From positions 1 through 6,651 of the forward strand of contig CAZRGV010000233.1 of assembly GCA_964599655.1 (NCBI GenBank): a stretch of 6,651 nucleotides of DNA, read 5' to 3'. Position numbers and translations under genes: made by a program. Shown piece after piece: positions 1-6,199 of this stretch. The number at the start of each line of letters is the position of its first letter. Within the stretch, counting starts at the first letter, position 1. The notes below the pieces were generated by a model. It saw nothing but the letters and a program-made list of their open reading frames with translations, did no database searches and was not told the DNA's origin. This DNA comes from CAZRGV01 sp964599655. Its GTDB lineage: Bacteria; Planctomycetota; Planctomycetia; Isosphaerales; Isosphaeraceae.

Positions 1-251
1 AACCCGACCGCCTCGTCACGTCGACCGCGATGTGCCTCGGCCACGCCCAAGAGGTCGGCATCCGGTTGTGCCTGAAAGTCGAGGACGTGCCGCTTACCGA
101 TCAAGCCATAACCAATAAAGCCGACCCCGACCCGATCGTTCGCCCCGAGCACGCGCCGCCAGCTCGATGCGGTGAGTGCGGCGGTCGTCGCCCCCACGAA
201 CGATCGACGGCTGATTCCTCGTCGCTTCGCGGTCTCGGAGTTGGGTCGCAT
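1..251 (-). CDS. Gfo/Idh/MocA family oxidoreductase with Tat signal peptide, N-terminal part only
   Basis: Partial gene: it starts at 251 and leaves the window at position 1, giving 83 full codons. The first residues carry a twin-arginine export signal: SRRSFVG at residues 14-20, then the hydrophobic stretch ATTAALTAS, then LGANDR where the mature protein probably begins. A Rossmann nucleotide-binding strand follows at once (RVGVGFIGYGLIGKRH, residues 40-55) with the GXGXXG motif at G47, G49 and G52, typical of the NAD(P)-binding half of Gfo/Idh/MocA proteins. These enzymes oxidise or reduce sugars and cyclitols, and exported Tat-dependent forms are abundant in Planctomycetota. The substrate cannot be told because the C-terminal substrate domain is missing. 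The ATG is well supported: an in-frame TGA lies five codons upstream and a GGAGGG Shine-Dalgarno sequence sits five bases before it. The family call is confident, the specific reaction is not. Confidence 0.88.
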   Translation of the reverse strand, partial: MRPNSETAKRRGISRRSFVGATTAALTASSWRRVLGANDRVGVGFIGYGLIGKRHVLDFQAQPDADLLGVAEAHRGRRDEAVG

Positions 252-256
252 GCGAA

Positions 257-262
257 CCCTCC
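257..262 (-). promoter_or_regulatory. Shine-Dalgarno sequence of the oxidoreductase
   Basis: GGAGGG on the minus strand, five bases before the ATG at 251. It is the strongest ribosome binding site in the window and, with the in-frame stop just upstream, fixes the start of the partial oxidoreductase gene. Confidence 0.75.
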
Positions 263-292
263 ATCAGGGCCAAGGCGCCCGGGACACCGCCG

Positions 293-306
293 CCGGCCCA
301 GGCCGG
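293..306. repeat. GC-rich perfect inverted repeat in the gap before the oxidoreductase
   Basis: CCGGCC, two bases, GGCCGG: a perfect 6-bp inverted repeat in the 184-bp gap between the glycosyltransferase stop (436) and the oxidoreductase start (251). There is no T-tract beside it, and a two-base loop is too tight for a classical terminator hairpin. It may be an operator-like dyad or simply a chance product of high GC. Confidence 0.3.
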
Positions 307-386
307 TCACGACGGGGCCGCCGCGGTTCCATGAGCAAGGCGGTTGCGTACGAACCCGAGTCCTTCCCAGGTTCGATCACGCGCTG

Positions 387-415
387 ATTCTCGCCAGACC
401 GGAGCGCCAGGGCAA
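387..415 (-). promoter_or_regulatory. weak candidate promoter for the oxidoreductase
   Basis: On the minus strand, TTGCCC (410-415) and GAGAAT (387-392) are separated by 17 bases. Each matches four of six positions of the sigma-70 consensus. The position, about 135 bases before the oxidoreductase start, is plausible, but matches of this quality are common by chance. Confidence 0.22.
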
Positions 416-435
416 CAGGCTCTCGCACAATTCGA

Positions 436-1116
436 TCAGCGAACGATCGGATAAAAGCGGGCCAGGACGTCCATCCGAACACCCAGCGCGGCCATCGCCG
501 TCAGCGTCCAGTTCCTGGCCGTTTGCGACAGGATGCCCGCCTGGTGCCATCGCCGGGGAGAGACCTGAATCGTCGATTTCAAGAGCGCTAGGCGACCCAG
601 ACGGCGAAGCCGGAGCGCGAGAAACACGTCCTCCATGAGCGGAATCTCGGGGAATCCGCCGACTCGTTCGAACGCCCAGCGCGGCACGAACAGGCCCTGA
701 TCGCCGTAGGGAATCCCGAGAACGCCGGCTCGAAGATGGGCCGCGGCATCAATCGCCCGGAACAATCGCTCGGCCGAATCGACCCGCATCCGGAAGCAGC
801 CGCCGGGGACTCGCGGATTCCGCCGGACGAACCGACGGAGCTCCTGGATCGCCCCCGCTTCGAGACGGCAGTCGGCGTGCAGGAACACGAAGAGGTCCCC
901 CTTGGCGAGCCGCGCGCCCCGGTTTTGCTGAACCCCTCGGCCTCTCGGGCTCTCGACGACGAGCGCTCCAAACGCCCTGGCCCGCTCCGCGGTCCCGTCC
1001 GGGCTCGACGCGTCGGCGACGATGATCTCGTCGGCCCCCTGTCGCGCCAGGCGGTCGAGGCAGGAGTCGATCGTCGCCGCTTCGAGCAAGGTCGGAATCA
1101 CCACGGAAACCTTCAT
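436..1116 (-). CDS. family 2 glycosyltransferase, TIGR04283-type
   Basis: A 226-aa cytoplasmic or membrane-peripheral glycosyltransferase with a GT-A fold. The N-terminus shows the first nucleotide-sugar strand (VSVVIPTLLEA, residues 3-13). IIVADASSPDGT follows at residues 31-42, FLHADCRL at 78-85 supplies the acidic metal/nucleotide motif, and PYGDQGLFV (136-144) precedes GGFPEIPLMEDV (153-164). The last two blocks are characteristic of TIGR04283, a group called rSAM/selenodomain-associated transferase 2 or arsenosugar-biosynthesis glycosyltransferase. The length is usual and there is no transmembrane anchor. The start is secure: ATG overlaps the stop of the upstream gene as ATGA, and GGAG lies five bases before it inside that gene, so translation is probably coupled. 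None of the group's named partners (radical SAM ArsS, the DUF2064 transferase) is visible here, so an arsenosugar role should not be assumed. Donor and acceptor sugars are unknown. Confidence 0.85.
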   Translation of the reverse strand: MKVSVVIPTLLEAATIDSCLDRLARQGADEIIVADASSPDGTAERARAFGALVVESPRGRGVQQNRGARLAKGDLFVFLHADCRLEAGAIQELRRFVRRNPRVPGGCFRMRVDSAERLFRAIDAAAHLRAGVLGIPYGDQGLFVPRWAFERVGGFPEIPLMEDVFLALRLRRLGRLALLKSTIQVSPRRWHQAGILSQTARNWTLTAMAALGVRMDVLARFYPIVR

Positions 1117-2489
1117 TCGGTCTCCGTCCCCGAGGTTCTCAAGGACGTACTCACGGAGTCTTCGGGTCCGAGGTCGTAGAGGACCCGAGGCGTCTCGTGC
1201 AGGATCTGGTAAAGGAGCGGTGGAATGTCTTCCTCTTCATAGAAGCCCGACGCGACCAGCCTCGCGATGGCCGAGGCCATCGCCTTCTTCACGACCTGGA
1301 GCTTGCCGTAGCTCCACTCGGCGTAGTAGGCGTCGCACAGGAACGCCCCGAACTTGGTCATCGGGGCGATCTGAAGCCGAAGTCCGACGATCCGCTCGAT
1401 GGTCGACGGGAAGAAGTTGTGCCACCAGTAACCCGACGTGTACACATTTGGGAACTGCCTCGCGACGACACTCACCTCGTGAGACATGACGTCGGAGGCC
1501 ATCATCAGGTCGAAACGCGCATTCCCAAAGTGATGGAACGCGCGAACCATCTCGGACGTCCAGGTCGACTGATATCTCGGAATGCTTTTGCCATCGCAAA
1601 TGAAGTATTCGGCGCCGACGGCGATCTGAAACGCCTTGCGATTCTCGTGATGCCAGCCGAGGACCGTCCACGTGACAAAGCGAACGAGATCATCGATCTC
1701 CGCGTCGGAAAGCGCTTGGCCGCTCGCTCCCCGTCCGAGTGCGCGGTCCGTCGCCGAAAGATCGGGCGGCAGAAACCGCTGCTCAATCGGAAGGAATGTG
1801 TTCGAAAAGCGAACCCGGCCCGAAACGGTCGCGTCGAGCCAGTCGTTCAGCAGCCGCCCCAGCCGCTCCGCGCTCGCCGGCCGCTCTCCGCCGAAGAGCG
1901 CGCAAATCGCGTCGTAGTACGGCGCCTTCGTCGTTCGACCCGCGAAAAACGGCGTCAAATCCGTCGCGACGCCCGGACAGAACAGGTAATGCACATCGAG
2001 CATGTACATGTAATCGCGATCGTCGGGATTCCGTGACGGTTCGTCGCTCTTGTTGCCCAGACTGGTGACGACCTTCCGAATGTTGCAACGATCCCGCAAC
2101 ACCCGTCCCGCCCAGCTCCGATCGCGCCCCGTGGCGGCCACCTTGTCACAAAGGTCGAGGTAGTTCGTCTCCGTCAGCTCGTAATCCTGGAAGTCGTACA
2201 GGTCGCGGAGAATGCGGTAAAAGCACCAGGCCATCGCGGTATTCCGCATCCTCTTGAGATACGGAATCGCCCGACGCACTCGCTCGTCGGCCGGTAGGCC
2301 CGCGTCGAGGTCCGCCGGAGACATCCCAACCGCTCGAAGCTCGGTCTGGACCCAGTGATAGCTCATCAGGTCGGCCAGGCTCGGGGCGTTCGGCTGGTCG
2401 CACCGAAGATGTGTATGTGGGTCGATGATCGGCGTTCGCTCGATCATCCGTTCGATTCGCTGGGCCAGTGGGGGTTCCGTGGTGAACAT
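1113..2489 (-). CDS. uronate-isomerase-like protein, amidohydrolase superfamily
   Basis: A 458-aa cytoplasmic protein resembling glucuronate/uronate isomerase (UxaC, COG1904), which interconverts D-glucuronate and D-fructuronate in hexuronate breakdown. TPIIDPHTHLRCD (residues 19-31) contains the HxH metal ligands H25 and H27 after the first barrel strand. NTAMAWCFYRILRDLY matches the helical insert of the family. SGYWWHNF begins at residue 352 and LCDAYYAEWSYGK near 384 occupies the place of the C-terminal Asp motif. The total length fits UxaC (about 470 aa). However, the usual arginine-rich segment after that Asp (RHEYFRR-like) is replaced, so true uronate isomerase activity is uncertain. 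I chose the ATG at 2489: the frame stays open up to an ATG at 2720, but that 77-residue extension crosses a pentanucleotide repeat and a candidate promoter and is unlike any domain. No good Shine-Dalgarno sequence is seen. It is the first gene of an operon with the glycosyltransferase. Confidence 0.8.
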   Translation of the reverse strand: MFTTEPPLAQRIERMIERTPIIDPHTHLRCDQPNAPSLADLMSYHWVQTELRAVGMSPADLDAGLPADERVRRAIPYLKRMRNTAMAWCFYRILRDLYDFQDYELTETNYLDLCDKVAATGRDRSWAGRVLRDRCNIRKVVTSLGNKSDEPSRNPDDRDYMYMLDVHYLFCPGVATDLTPFFAGRTTKAPYYDAICALFGGERPASAERLGRLLNDWLDATVSGRVRFSNTFLPIEQRFLPPDLSATDRALGRGASGQALSDAEIDDLVRFVTWTVLGWHHENRKAFQIAVGAEYFICDGKSIPRYQSTWTSEMVRAFHHFGNARFDLMMASDVMSHEVSVVARQFPNVYTSGYWWHNFFPSTIERIVGLRLQIAPMTKFGAFLCDAYYAEWSYGKLQVVKKAMASAIARLVASGFYEEEDIPPLLYQILHETPRVLYDLGPEDSVSTSLRTSGTETE

Positions 2490-2529
2490 CGGCAGCGTGG
2501 TCCAGGCTGGTGAGAGAAAGTTTCGGCCC

Positions 2530-2554
2530 GTTCGGTTCCGTTCTGTTCGGTTCG
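2530..2554. repeat. degenerate pentanucleotide repeat (GTTCN x5)
   Basis: Five consecutive pentamers read GTTCG, GTTCC, GTTCT, GTTCG, GTTCG on the plus strand, with looser pentamers following to about 2564. The repeat lies 41 bases upstream of the isomerase-like gene, inside its predicted 5' leader. Slippage could change leader length. Confidence 0.7.
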
Positions 2555-2603
2555 ACTCGATCCGATCGACCAAACCGACGGGGCGCGGTTGCTCGACCGG
2601 CCC

Positions 2604-2632
2604 ATCTTGGAGCCGATCCCCCGTCCTGTCAA
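2604..2632 (-). promoter_or_regulatory. candidate promoter of the isomerase-glycosyltransferase operon
   Basis: On the minus strand there is a perfect TTGACA -35 box (2627-2632), a 17-base spacer and CAAGAT (2604-2609), which matches three of six positions of a sigma-70 -10 box. Transcription would begin near 2597 and give a leader of about 108 bases that includes the GTTCN repeat. The -35 box is strong and the -10 is poor. Confidence 0.4.
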
Positions 2633-2707
2633 TCGAGCCGATTCCACGGTTCCCGTGCCCGTCGCGAACCTTTCGGGGCAGTCCATGCCTGCCTCCCGGA
2701 ATCGCTT

Positions 2708-2716
2708 TGCTATAAT
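2708..2716 (+). promoter_or_regulatory. extended -10 promoter of the UVR-motif gene
   Basis: TGCTATAAT on the plus strand is a perfect extended -10 element (TGN plus TATAAT). It stands in the AT-rich patch of an otherwise GC-rich region. No TTGACA-like hexamer is found 16-18 bases upstream, which suits an extended -10 promoter. Transcription should begin near 2723, leaving a leader of about 47 bases before the ATG at 2770. Confidence 0.68.
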
Positions 2717-2754
2717 TCATTCAGACCCAGCGGCGCGGTAGCATTTCCCCGTCC

Positions 2755-2760
2755 GGGAGA
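2755..2760 (+). promoter_or_regulatory. Shine-Dalgarno sequence of the UVR-motif gene
   Basis: GGGAGA lies nine bases before the ATG at 2770. It is an acceptable ribosome binding site and supports that start. Confidence 0.5.
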
Positions 2761-2769
2761 CAACGAACC

Positions 2770-3537
2770 ATGCGACGGGACATCGACGAGGCCCTGAAGG
2801 GATGGCCCTACGAACCGGAACCCGGCGAAACCGTCGTTCGCGAGGTGCGGGCCAGGGATGGCCGTATCGTCGTTCAGGTCCGCCAGGAGTTGGGAATCCT
2901 CCAGATGGAAGTCGAGGGACGCCCCGACGGCCTCCGCCCTCACGGCTTCCGCTCCTATCTCGAATACCTTCGCCATCGCGCCGCCAGCCGGGGCCTCGAC
3001 CCCAGCGGAAAATCCCCGCCCTGGCGCATGTCTCGCGAGCATTGCTACGAGGCCGACCGCGAATTTGTCCAGTATTACCACCGGCGCATGGCCTGGCTGG
3101 CGCTGCAACGCTTTGATCGCATGCTCGCCGACGCGGAACACACCCTGGCCCTCATGGACCTCGTCCGACGCCACGCGCCCGATCCCGAGTACGTCGCCTC
3201 CCACGAACGGTTCCGAGGCGGCGTCCTCTTCCACCGAACCCAGGCCGCCGCCGCCCTCTCACTCGAACGCCGTAAACCCGACGAGGCCATCGACGTCGTC
3301 CGCGAGGGCGTCGAACGCCTCCGGTCACATCAACAAATGTGGATGGAACAGAACGAGGAGATCGAGACCCCCGACGAGGCCCTGATCGAACAGCTCCGCC
3401 TCCTCGAAGGCGAGATCCGCAAGAGCTTCGCCGTCGAGAAAACCCTCCGCGAACAGCTCGATGAGGCCGTCGCCTCCGAAGACTACGAAAAGGCCGCGAG
3501 GCTTCGCGACCAGATCCGCGCCCGAGGCCGTCGCTGA
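2770..3537 (+). CDS. UVR (UvrB/UvrC) motif-containing protein of unknown function
   Basis: A 255-aa soluble protein with no signal peptide or membrane segment. The first 50 residues look like a small beta-rich module (ETVVREVRARDGRIVVQVRQ, then LGILQMEVEG). Residues about 95-200 appear almost wholly alpha-helical, with a TPR-like character (RRMAWLALQRFDRMLADAE; PDEAIDVVREGVERL). The C-terminus, residues 226-252, is a clear UVR motif: LREQLDEAVASEDYEKAARLRDQIRA. This helical hairpin joins UvrB to UvrC in nucleotide excision repair and also occurs in ClpC adaptors such as McsA. No UvrC nuclease domain, helicase motif or McsA zinc-finger cysteines are present, so the protein is neither UvrB nor UvrC nor a typical McsA. 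A protein-protein adaptor role is inference. The gene is monocistronic, with its own extended -10 promoter and a GGGAGA ribosome binding site. Confidence 0.85.
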   Translation: MRRDIDEALKGWPYEPEPGETVVREVRARDGRIVVQVRQELGILQMEVEGRPDGLRPHGFRSYLEYLRHRAASRGLDPSGKSPPWRMSREHCYEADREFVQYYHRRMAWLALQRFDRMLADAEHTLALMDLVRRHAPDPEYVASHERFRGGVLFHRTQAAAALSLERRKPDEAIDVVREGVERLRSHQQMWMEQNEEIETPDEALIEQLRLLEGEIRKSFAVEKTLREQLDEAVASEDYEKAARLRDQIRARGRR

Positions 3538-3559
3538 CCGGCTCTCGATGCGTGCCGGT
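3537..3559. terminator. possible bidirectional stem-loop between convergent genes
   Basis: ACCGGC (3537-3542) and GCCGGT (3554-3559) form a 6-bp stem with an 11-base loop, extendable by one G-T pair. It fills the 22-bp gap between the stop at 3537 and the convergent stop at 3560, where a shared terminator would be expected. There is no U-tract on either strand, so it is weak as an intrinsic terminator. Confidence 0.35.
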
Positions 3560-4393
3560 TCACCAGACCACGTCGCGCGCCGCGAAGATCGGACCCTCCA
3601 CGCAGATCCGGCGCAGATCGGCCGACCCGTCCGACTGCCGAATCGGCGCGACACAGCTAAAGCACGCCCCGAAGCCGCACGCCATGTGGTTTTCCAGCGA
3701 GAAATCCGCGTCGAGCGCATGACGCTCGATCACCTTCGACAGCGACGCCAACATCGGCGGCGGCCCGCAACCGACGACCTTCGCCGGCCGTTCGCCATTC
3801 GAAAGACTTTGCTCAAACAGGTCGGTGACCCATCCACGGTGGCCCGCCGACCCGTCATCCGTGGCGATCCGAACCTCCACGCCCGCCTCCCGGAAGTCCT
3901 CGAGCCCCGCGAGCAAATCGGCCGACCGAACCCCGTAAAACATCACCGCCCGGGGCGCGAAGGGACCCGGACGCGACGGACCTTCGCCGTACTCCGCCGT
4001 GCCCAGCCACCATCGCGCCAGCGCGAGAAACGGCGTCTGGCCGATTCCGCCCGCCACGAACGCCACAGGACCCGCCGGCGGCGCTCCGAATCCGTTGCCC
4101 AAAGGCCCCCAGATCGTCAGCCGCTCCCCCGGCTTTCGATCGGCCAGCGCCCTCGTTCCTCGACCCAGCACCAGGTAAACCACGCGGAGCCCGGTCGGCT
4201 CTCCCCGGTCGTCGCGTTCCACGTCGTAAAGCGCGAAGGGCCGTCCCAGCAGCGGGTCGGTTCCCCACCCCGGACGGATCATGAGAAACTGCCCAGGACG
4301 GATCAGCCGGGCGATTTCCGGCGCCTCGAGTCGAAGCAGGTACGTCTCTCGAGCGATCCGCCGGTTCTCGACGATCGCCACGTCGCGTTGCAT
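3560..4393 (-). CDS. pyrK: dihydroorotate dehydrogenase electron-transfer subunit (PyrK-type flavoprotein)
   Basis: A 277-aa iron-sulfur flavoprotein of the ferredoxin-NADP reductase superfamily. PyrK passes electrons from dihydroorotate dehydrogenase PyrDB to NAD+ in pyrimidine synthesis. In order: a FAD-binding barrel (residues 1-100) with RPFALYDV at 51-58 as the flavin motif; an NAD-binding domain with AGGIGQTP at 114-121 and GCGPPPM at 208-214; and a C-terminal [2Fe-2S] site with C239, C244, C247 and C264 (CX4CX2CX16C), the PyrK arrangement. Length is close to the usual 250-280 aa. I chose the ATG at 4393 because RDVAIVENRRIARETYLL begins just where family members begin; a TTG at 4444 would add 17 unlike residues. 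Neither start has a clear Shine-Dalgarno sequence. No pyrD is adjacent, so the partner must lie elsewhere, or the protein may serve another dehydrogenase. It lies 199 bp downstream of the pseudouridine synthase on the same strand. Confidence 0.85.
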   Translation of the reverse strand: MQRDVAIVENRRIARETYLLRLEAPEIARLIRPGQFLMIRPGWGTDPLLGRPFALYDVERDDRGEPTGLRVVYLVLGRGTRALADRKPGERLTIWGPLGNGFGAPPAGPVAFVAGGIGQTPFLALARWWLGTAEYGEGPSRPGPFAPRAVMFYGVRSADLLAGLEDFREAGVEVRIATDDGSAGHRGWVTDLFEQSLSNGERPAKVVGCGPPPMLASLSKVIERHALDADFSLENHMACGFGACFSCVAPIRQSDGSADLRRICVEGPIFAARDVVW

Positions 4394-4514
4394 CGCGTGG
4401 CACGGGGCACTTGCATCCAAGGACGGTACCTCACCGCGAAGCAATCAAAACCGGTCCGGCCAGCCACGAGCCTCAACTCCCAACGGCTCGAGACCAACCG
4501 AATCCTCCCAACAG

Positions 4515-4532
4515 GGCCAGGATTCTCCGGCC
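4515..4532. other. bulged inverted repeat in the 199-bp gap before pyrK
   Basis: GGCC, a bulged A, GGA, a three-base loop TTC, then TCC and GGCC form a 7-bp stem with one bulge. It is 60 bases past the pseudouridine synthase stop (minus strand) and could end or attenuate read-through into pyrK, but no U-tract follows. The rest of the gap (4394-4592) shows no gene and no good promoter. Confidence 0.22.
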
Positions 4533-4592
4533 AAGACCAATCATCGGCCCATCGAAAGGTCCCGGTTCAACCCGATTCCCTCCCGCGTCGAG

Positions 4593-6095
4593 TCACTCGG
4601 AGGATTCCCCCTCCCCGGTCGACGGCCTCGCCCGTCTCGGCTTGGGCATCGGGCGAGCCGCTCGAGGCGGAATCGATCGTTGCTTGGGCCTTGGCCGTCG
4701 AGGACCCGACGTCGGCTCACGCCCCTCCTCGCCCAGGTTCAAACCAATGATCTTCCGCCGAGGCGGCTCCGATCGCGGTGGTCGACCGGCACCCCGAGGA
4801 CCGCTCGGAGGCGGCGGCGACGCCCCGCGCCGAGCCGCCGGTCCTGTCGGAGGAACCGGAGGAGGCGTCGTCGCCCGTCGACGAGCCGCCGGACCCGTCG
4901 GAGGAACCGGAGGAGGCGTCGTCGCCCGTCGACGAGCCGCCGGACCCGTCGGAGGACGCCTGGCGGCGGGCTCGCCCGAAACGGGCATCCGCTCGCGACC
5001 GGGCCTCGGCCTCCGGGAAGGTGGCAACGGACGACCCGGCTCCGACCCCGAATAAACCTCGATCTCGCCGGTTCCGGCGCTCTCGCGGTTCCGGGCCGCC
5101 TGGTATTTCGCCGGACCTCGACGGGGCGGACGGGCCGGCCGGTTGTCCGAAGGCCGATCACGGAACCCGGCCGTCGGCACCGGTTGACCGGCGGCGACCT
5201 TCCGCAGCAAATCGACCTCGTGGGCCGTCAACGGCCGGGAATCCCCCGCCTTCAACCCCTTCACGCTGATCGGACCAACCGCCACCCGCGTCAGCGACAT
5301 CACTTTGTGGCCCAGCTTGGCCAGCATCCGGCGCACCTCGCGGTTCTTTCCCTCGGCCAGAACCATTTCGAGAACCGTCGCCTCCCCTTTCCGGCCAACC
5401 GGTCGCGCCCGCTTCGCTCTCGCCTTGCCCTCCGCGAGCCAGACCCCTTCCACCAGCTTGTCGAGCACCTCTCGCGTCGGCGACCCCGCCACGATCGCCC
5501 GATAAACCTTCTCGACCCCATACTTCGGGTGCGCCAGCTTGTTGGCCAGCTCGCCGTCGTTGGTCAAAAGCATCAGGCCGGTGCTTTCCTCGTCGAGCCG
5601 GCCCACCGCGTAAACCCGCTCGGGAACCTCGGGCAACAGGTCGATCACACGGGGCCGCCCCGCGGGGTCGTTGTTCGTCGAAACGTAGCCCTTCGGCTTG
5701 TGAACCGCGTAATAAACCGGCCGTTCCAGCCGGATGCGCTGACCGTCCACCTCGATCTTCGCGCGCGGATCGACCCGCGTTCCCAGCTCGCGGACGACCT
5801 GGCCGTCGACGCTCACCCGCCCTTGCAGGATCAACTCCTCGCACGACCTCCGGGACCCCACTCCCGCGTGCGCCAGCACCTTCTGAAGCCGCTCCGGCTC
5901 GCCGCGCGACGGGGCCGTCCCGTGCTCCCAATCCCTCGCCGGAGCACGACCGCCCCCTTTCGTGGGCGAGGGCCCCGTACCGGAACCCGAACGCCTGGGC
6001 CCGGCGGAACCTCCACTCGGGCGACCCCTGGGTTTCGCGGAGCGTTGGGAATGCGACTTCGATGGAGACGGTCGAGAGGGTTGGCGGCGCGCCAT
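4593..6095 (-). CDS. RsuA/RluB-family rRNA pseudouridine synthase with long basic tails
   Basis: A 500-aa enzyme predicted to isomerise a uridine in rRNA to pseudouridine during ribosome assembly. Residues 1-65 are a basic, low-complexity Ser/Pro/Arg/Gly tail. Residues about 68-115 form an S4 RNA-binding domain (ERLQKVLAHAGVGSRRSCEE). The catalytic domain follows (about 126-300): HKPKGYVST at 132-140, the signature GRLDEESTGLMLLTNDG at 165-181 with catalytic Asp168, and EGKNREVRRM at 248-257. This S4 plus catalytic order is that of RsuA, RluB, RluE and RluF; RluB (23S rRNA, helix 80 region) is the likeliest, but the target cannot be settled here. Residues about 305-500 are a second Pro/Arg-rich, probably disordered tail containing PPTGPAARR repeats; RluB proteins often carry such tails. 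Start: ATG at 6095, with AGGGA ten bases upstream. An in-frame GTG at 6188 would add 31 residues but lies only about five bases past the predicted transcript start. Confidence 0.9.
   Translation of the reverse strand: MARRQPSRPSPSKSHSQRSAKPRGRPSGGSAGPRRSGSGTGPSPTKGGGRAPARDWEHGTAPSRGEPERLQKVLAHAGVGSRRSCEELILQGRVSVDGQVVRELGTRVDPRAKIEVDGQRIRLERPVYYAVHKPKGYVSTNNDPAGRPRVIDLLPEVPERVYAVGRLDEESTGLMLLTNDGELANKLAHPKYGVEKVYRAIVAGSPTREVLDKLVEGVWLAEGKARAKRARPVGRKGEATVLEMVLAEGKNREVRRMLAKLGHKVMSLTRVAVGPISVKGLKAGDSRPLTAHEVDLLRKVAAGQPVPTAGFRDRPSDNRPARPPRRGPAKYQAARNRESAGTGEIEVYSGSEPGRPLPPSRRPRPGRERMPVSGEPAARRPPTGPAARRRATTPPPVPPTGPAARRRATTPPPVPPTGPAARRGASPPPPSGPRGAGRPPRSEPPRRKIIGLNLGEEGREPTSGPRRPRPKQRSIPPRAARPMPKPRRARPSTGEGESSE
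4798..4950. repeat. 51-bp tandem repeat within the pseudouridine synthase tail
   Basis: Two identical 51-bp units occupy 4849-4899 and 4900-4950, and a diverged third unit covers 4798-4848. Because 51 is a multiple of three the frame is kept, giving the 17-residue peptide repeat PPTGPAARRRATTPPPV. The perfect identity of two copies suggests a recent duplication. Confidence 0.85.
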
Positions 6096-6199
6096 GTTGG
6101 ACAGGTCCCTGGTCGGCTGACCATTGGTGGAGGCATGAAATCGATCGCGAGGGGAAGGCCGCCGACGAGGGGCGCGGCACACCGGCACGCGGACACCTC

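Noticed and set aside
30..638. Plus-strand 202-codon open frame at the left end
   Set aside because: It lies opposite the oxidoreductase and the end of the glycosyltransferase. Its product is low-complexity Arg/Pro/Gly/Ser with no domain character, so it is a high-GC shadow.
4394..4480. Promoter for pyrK on the minus strand (TTGAGG with TTTGAT)
   Set aside because: The spacing is 21 bases and the -10 match is poor, so no credible promoter could be named there.
3461..4750. Plus-strand 429-codon open frame opposite pyrK
   Set aside because: Its peptide is Arg/Pro-rich with no motif, while the minus strand encodes a complete PyrK with all cofactor sites.
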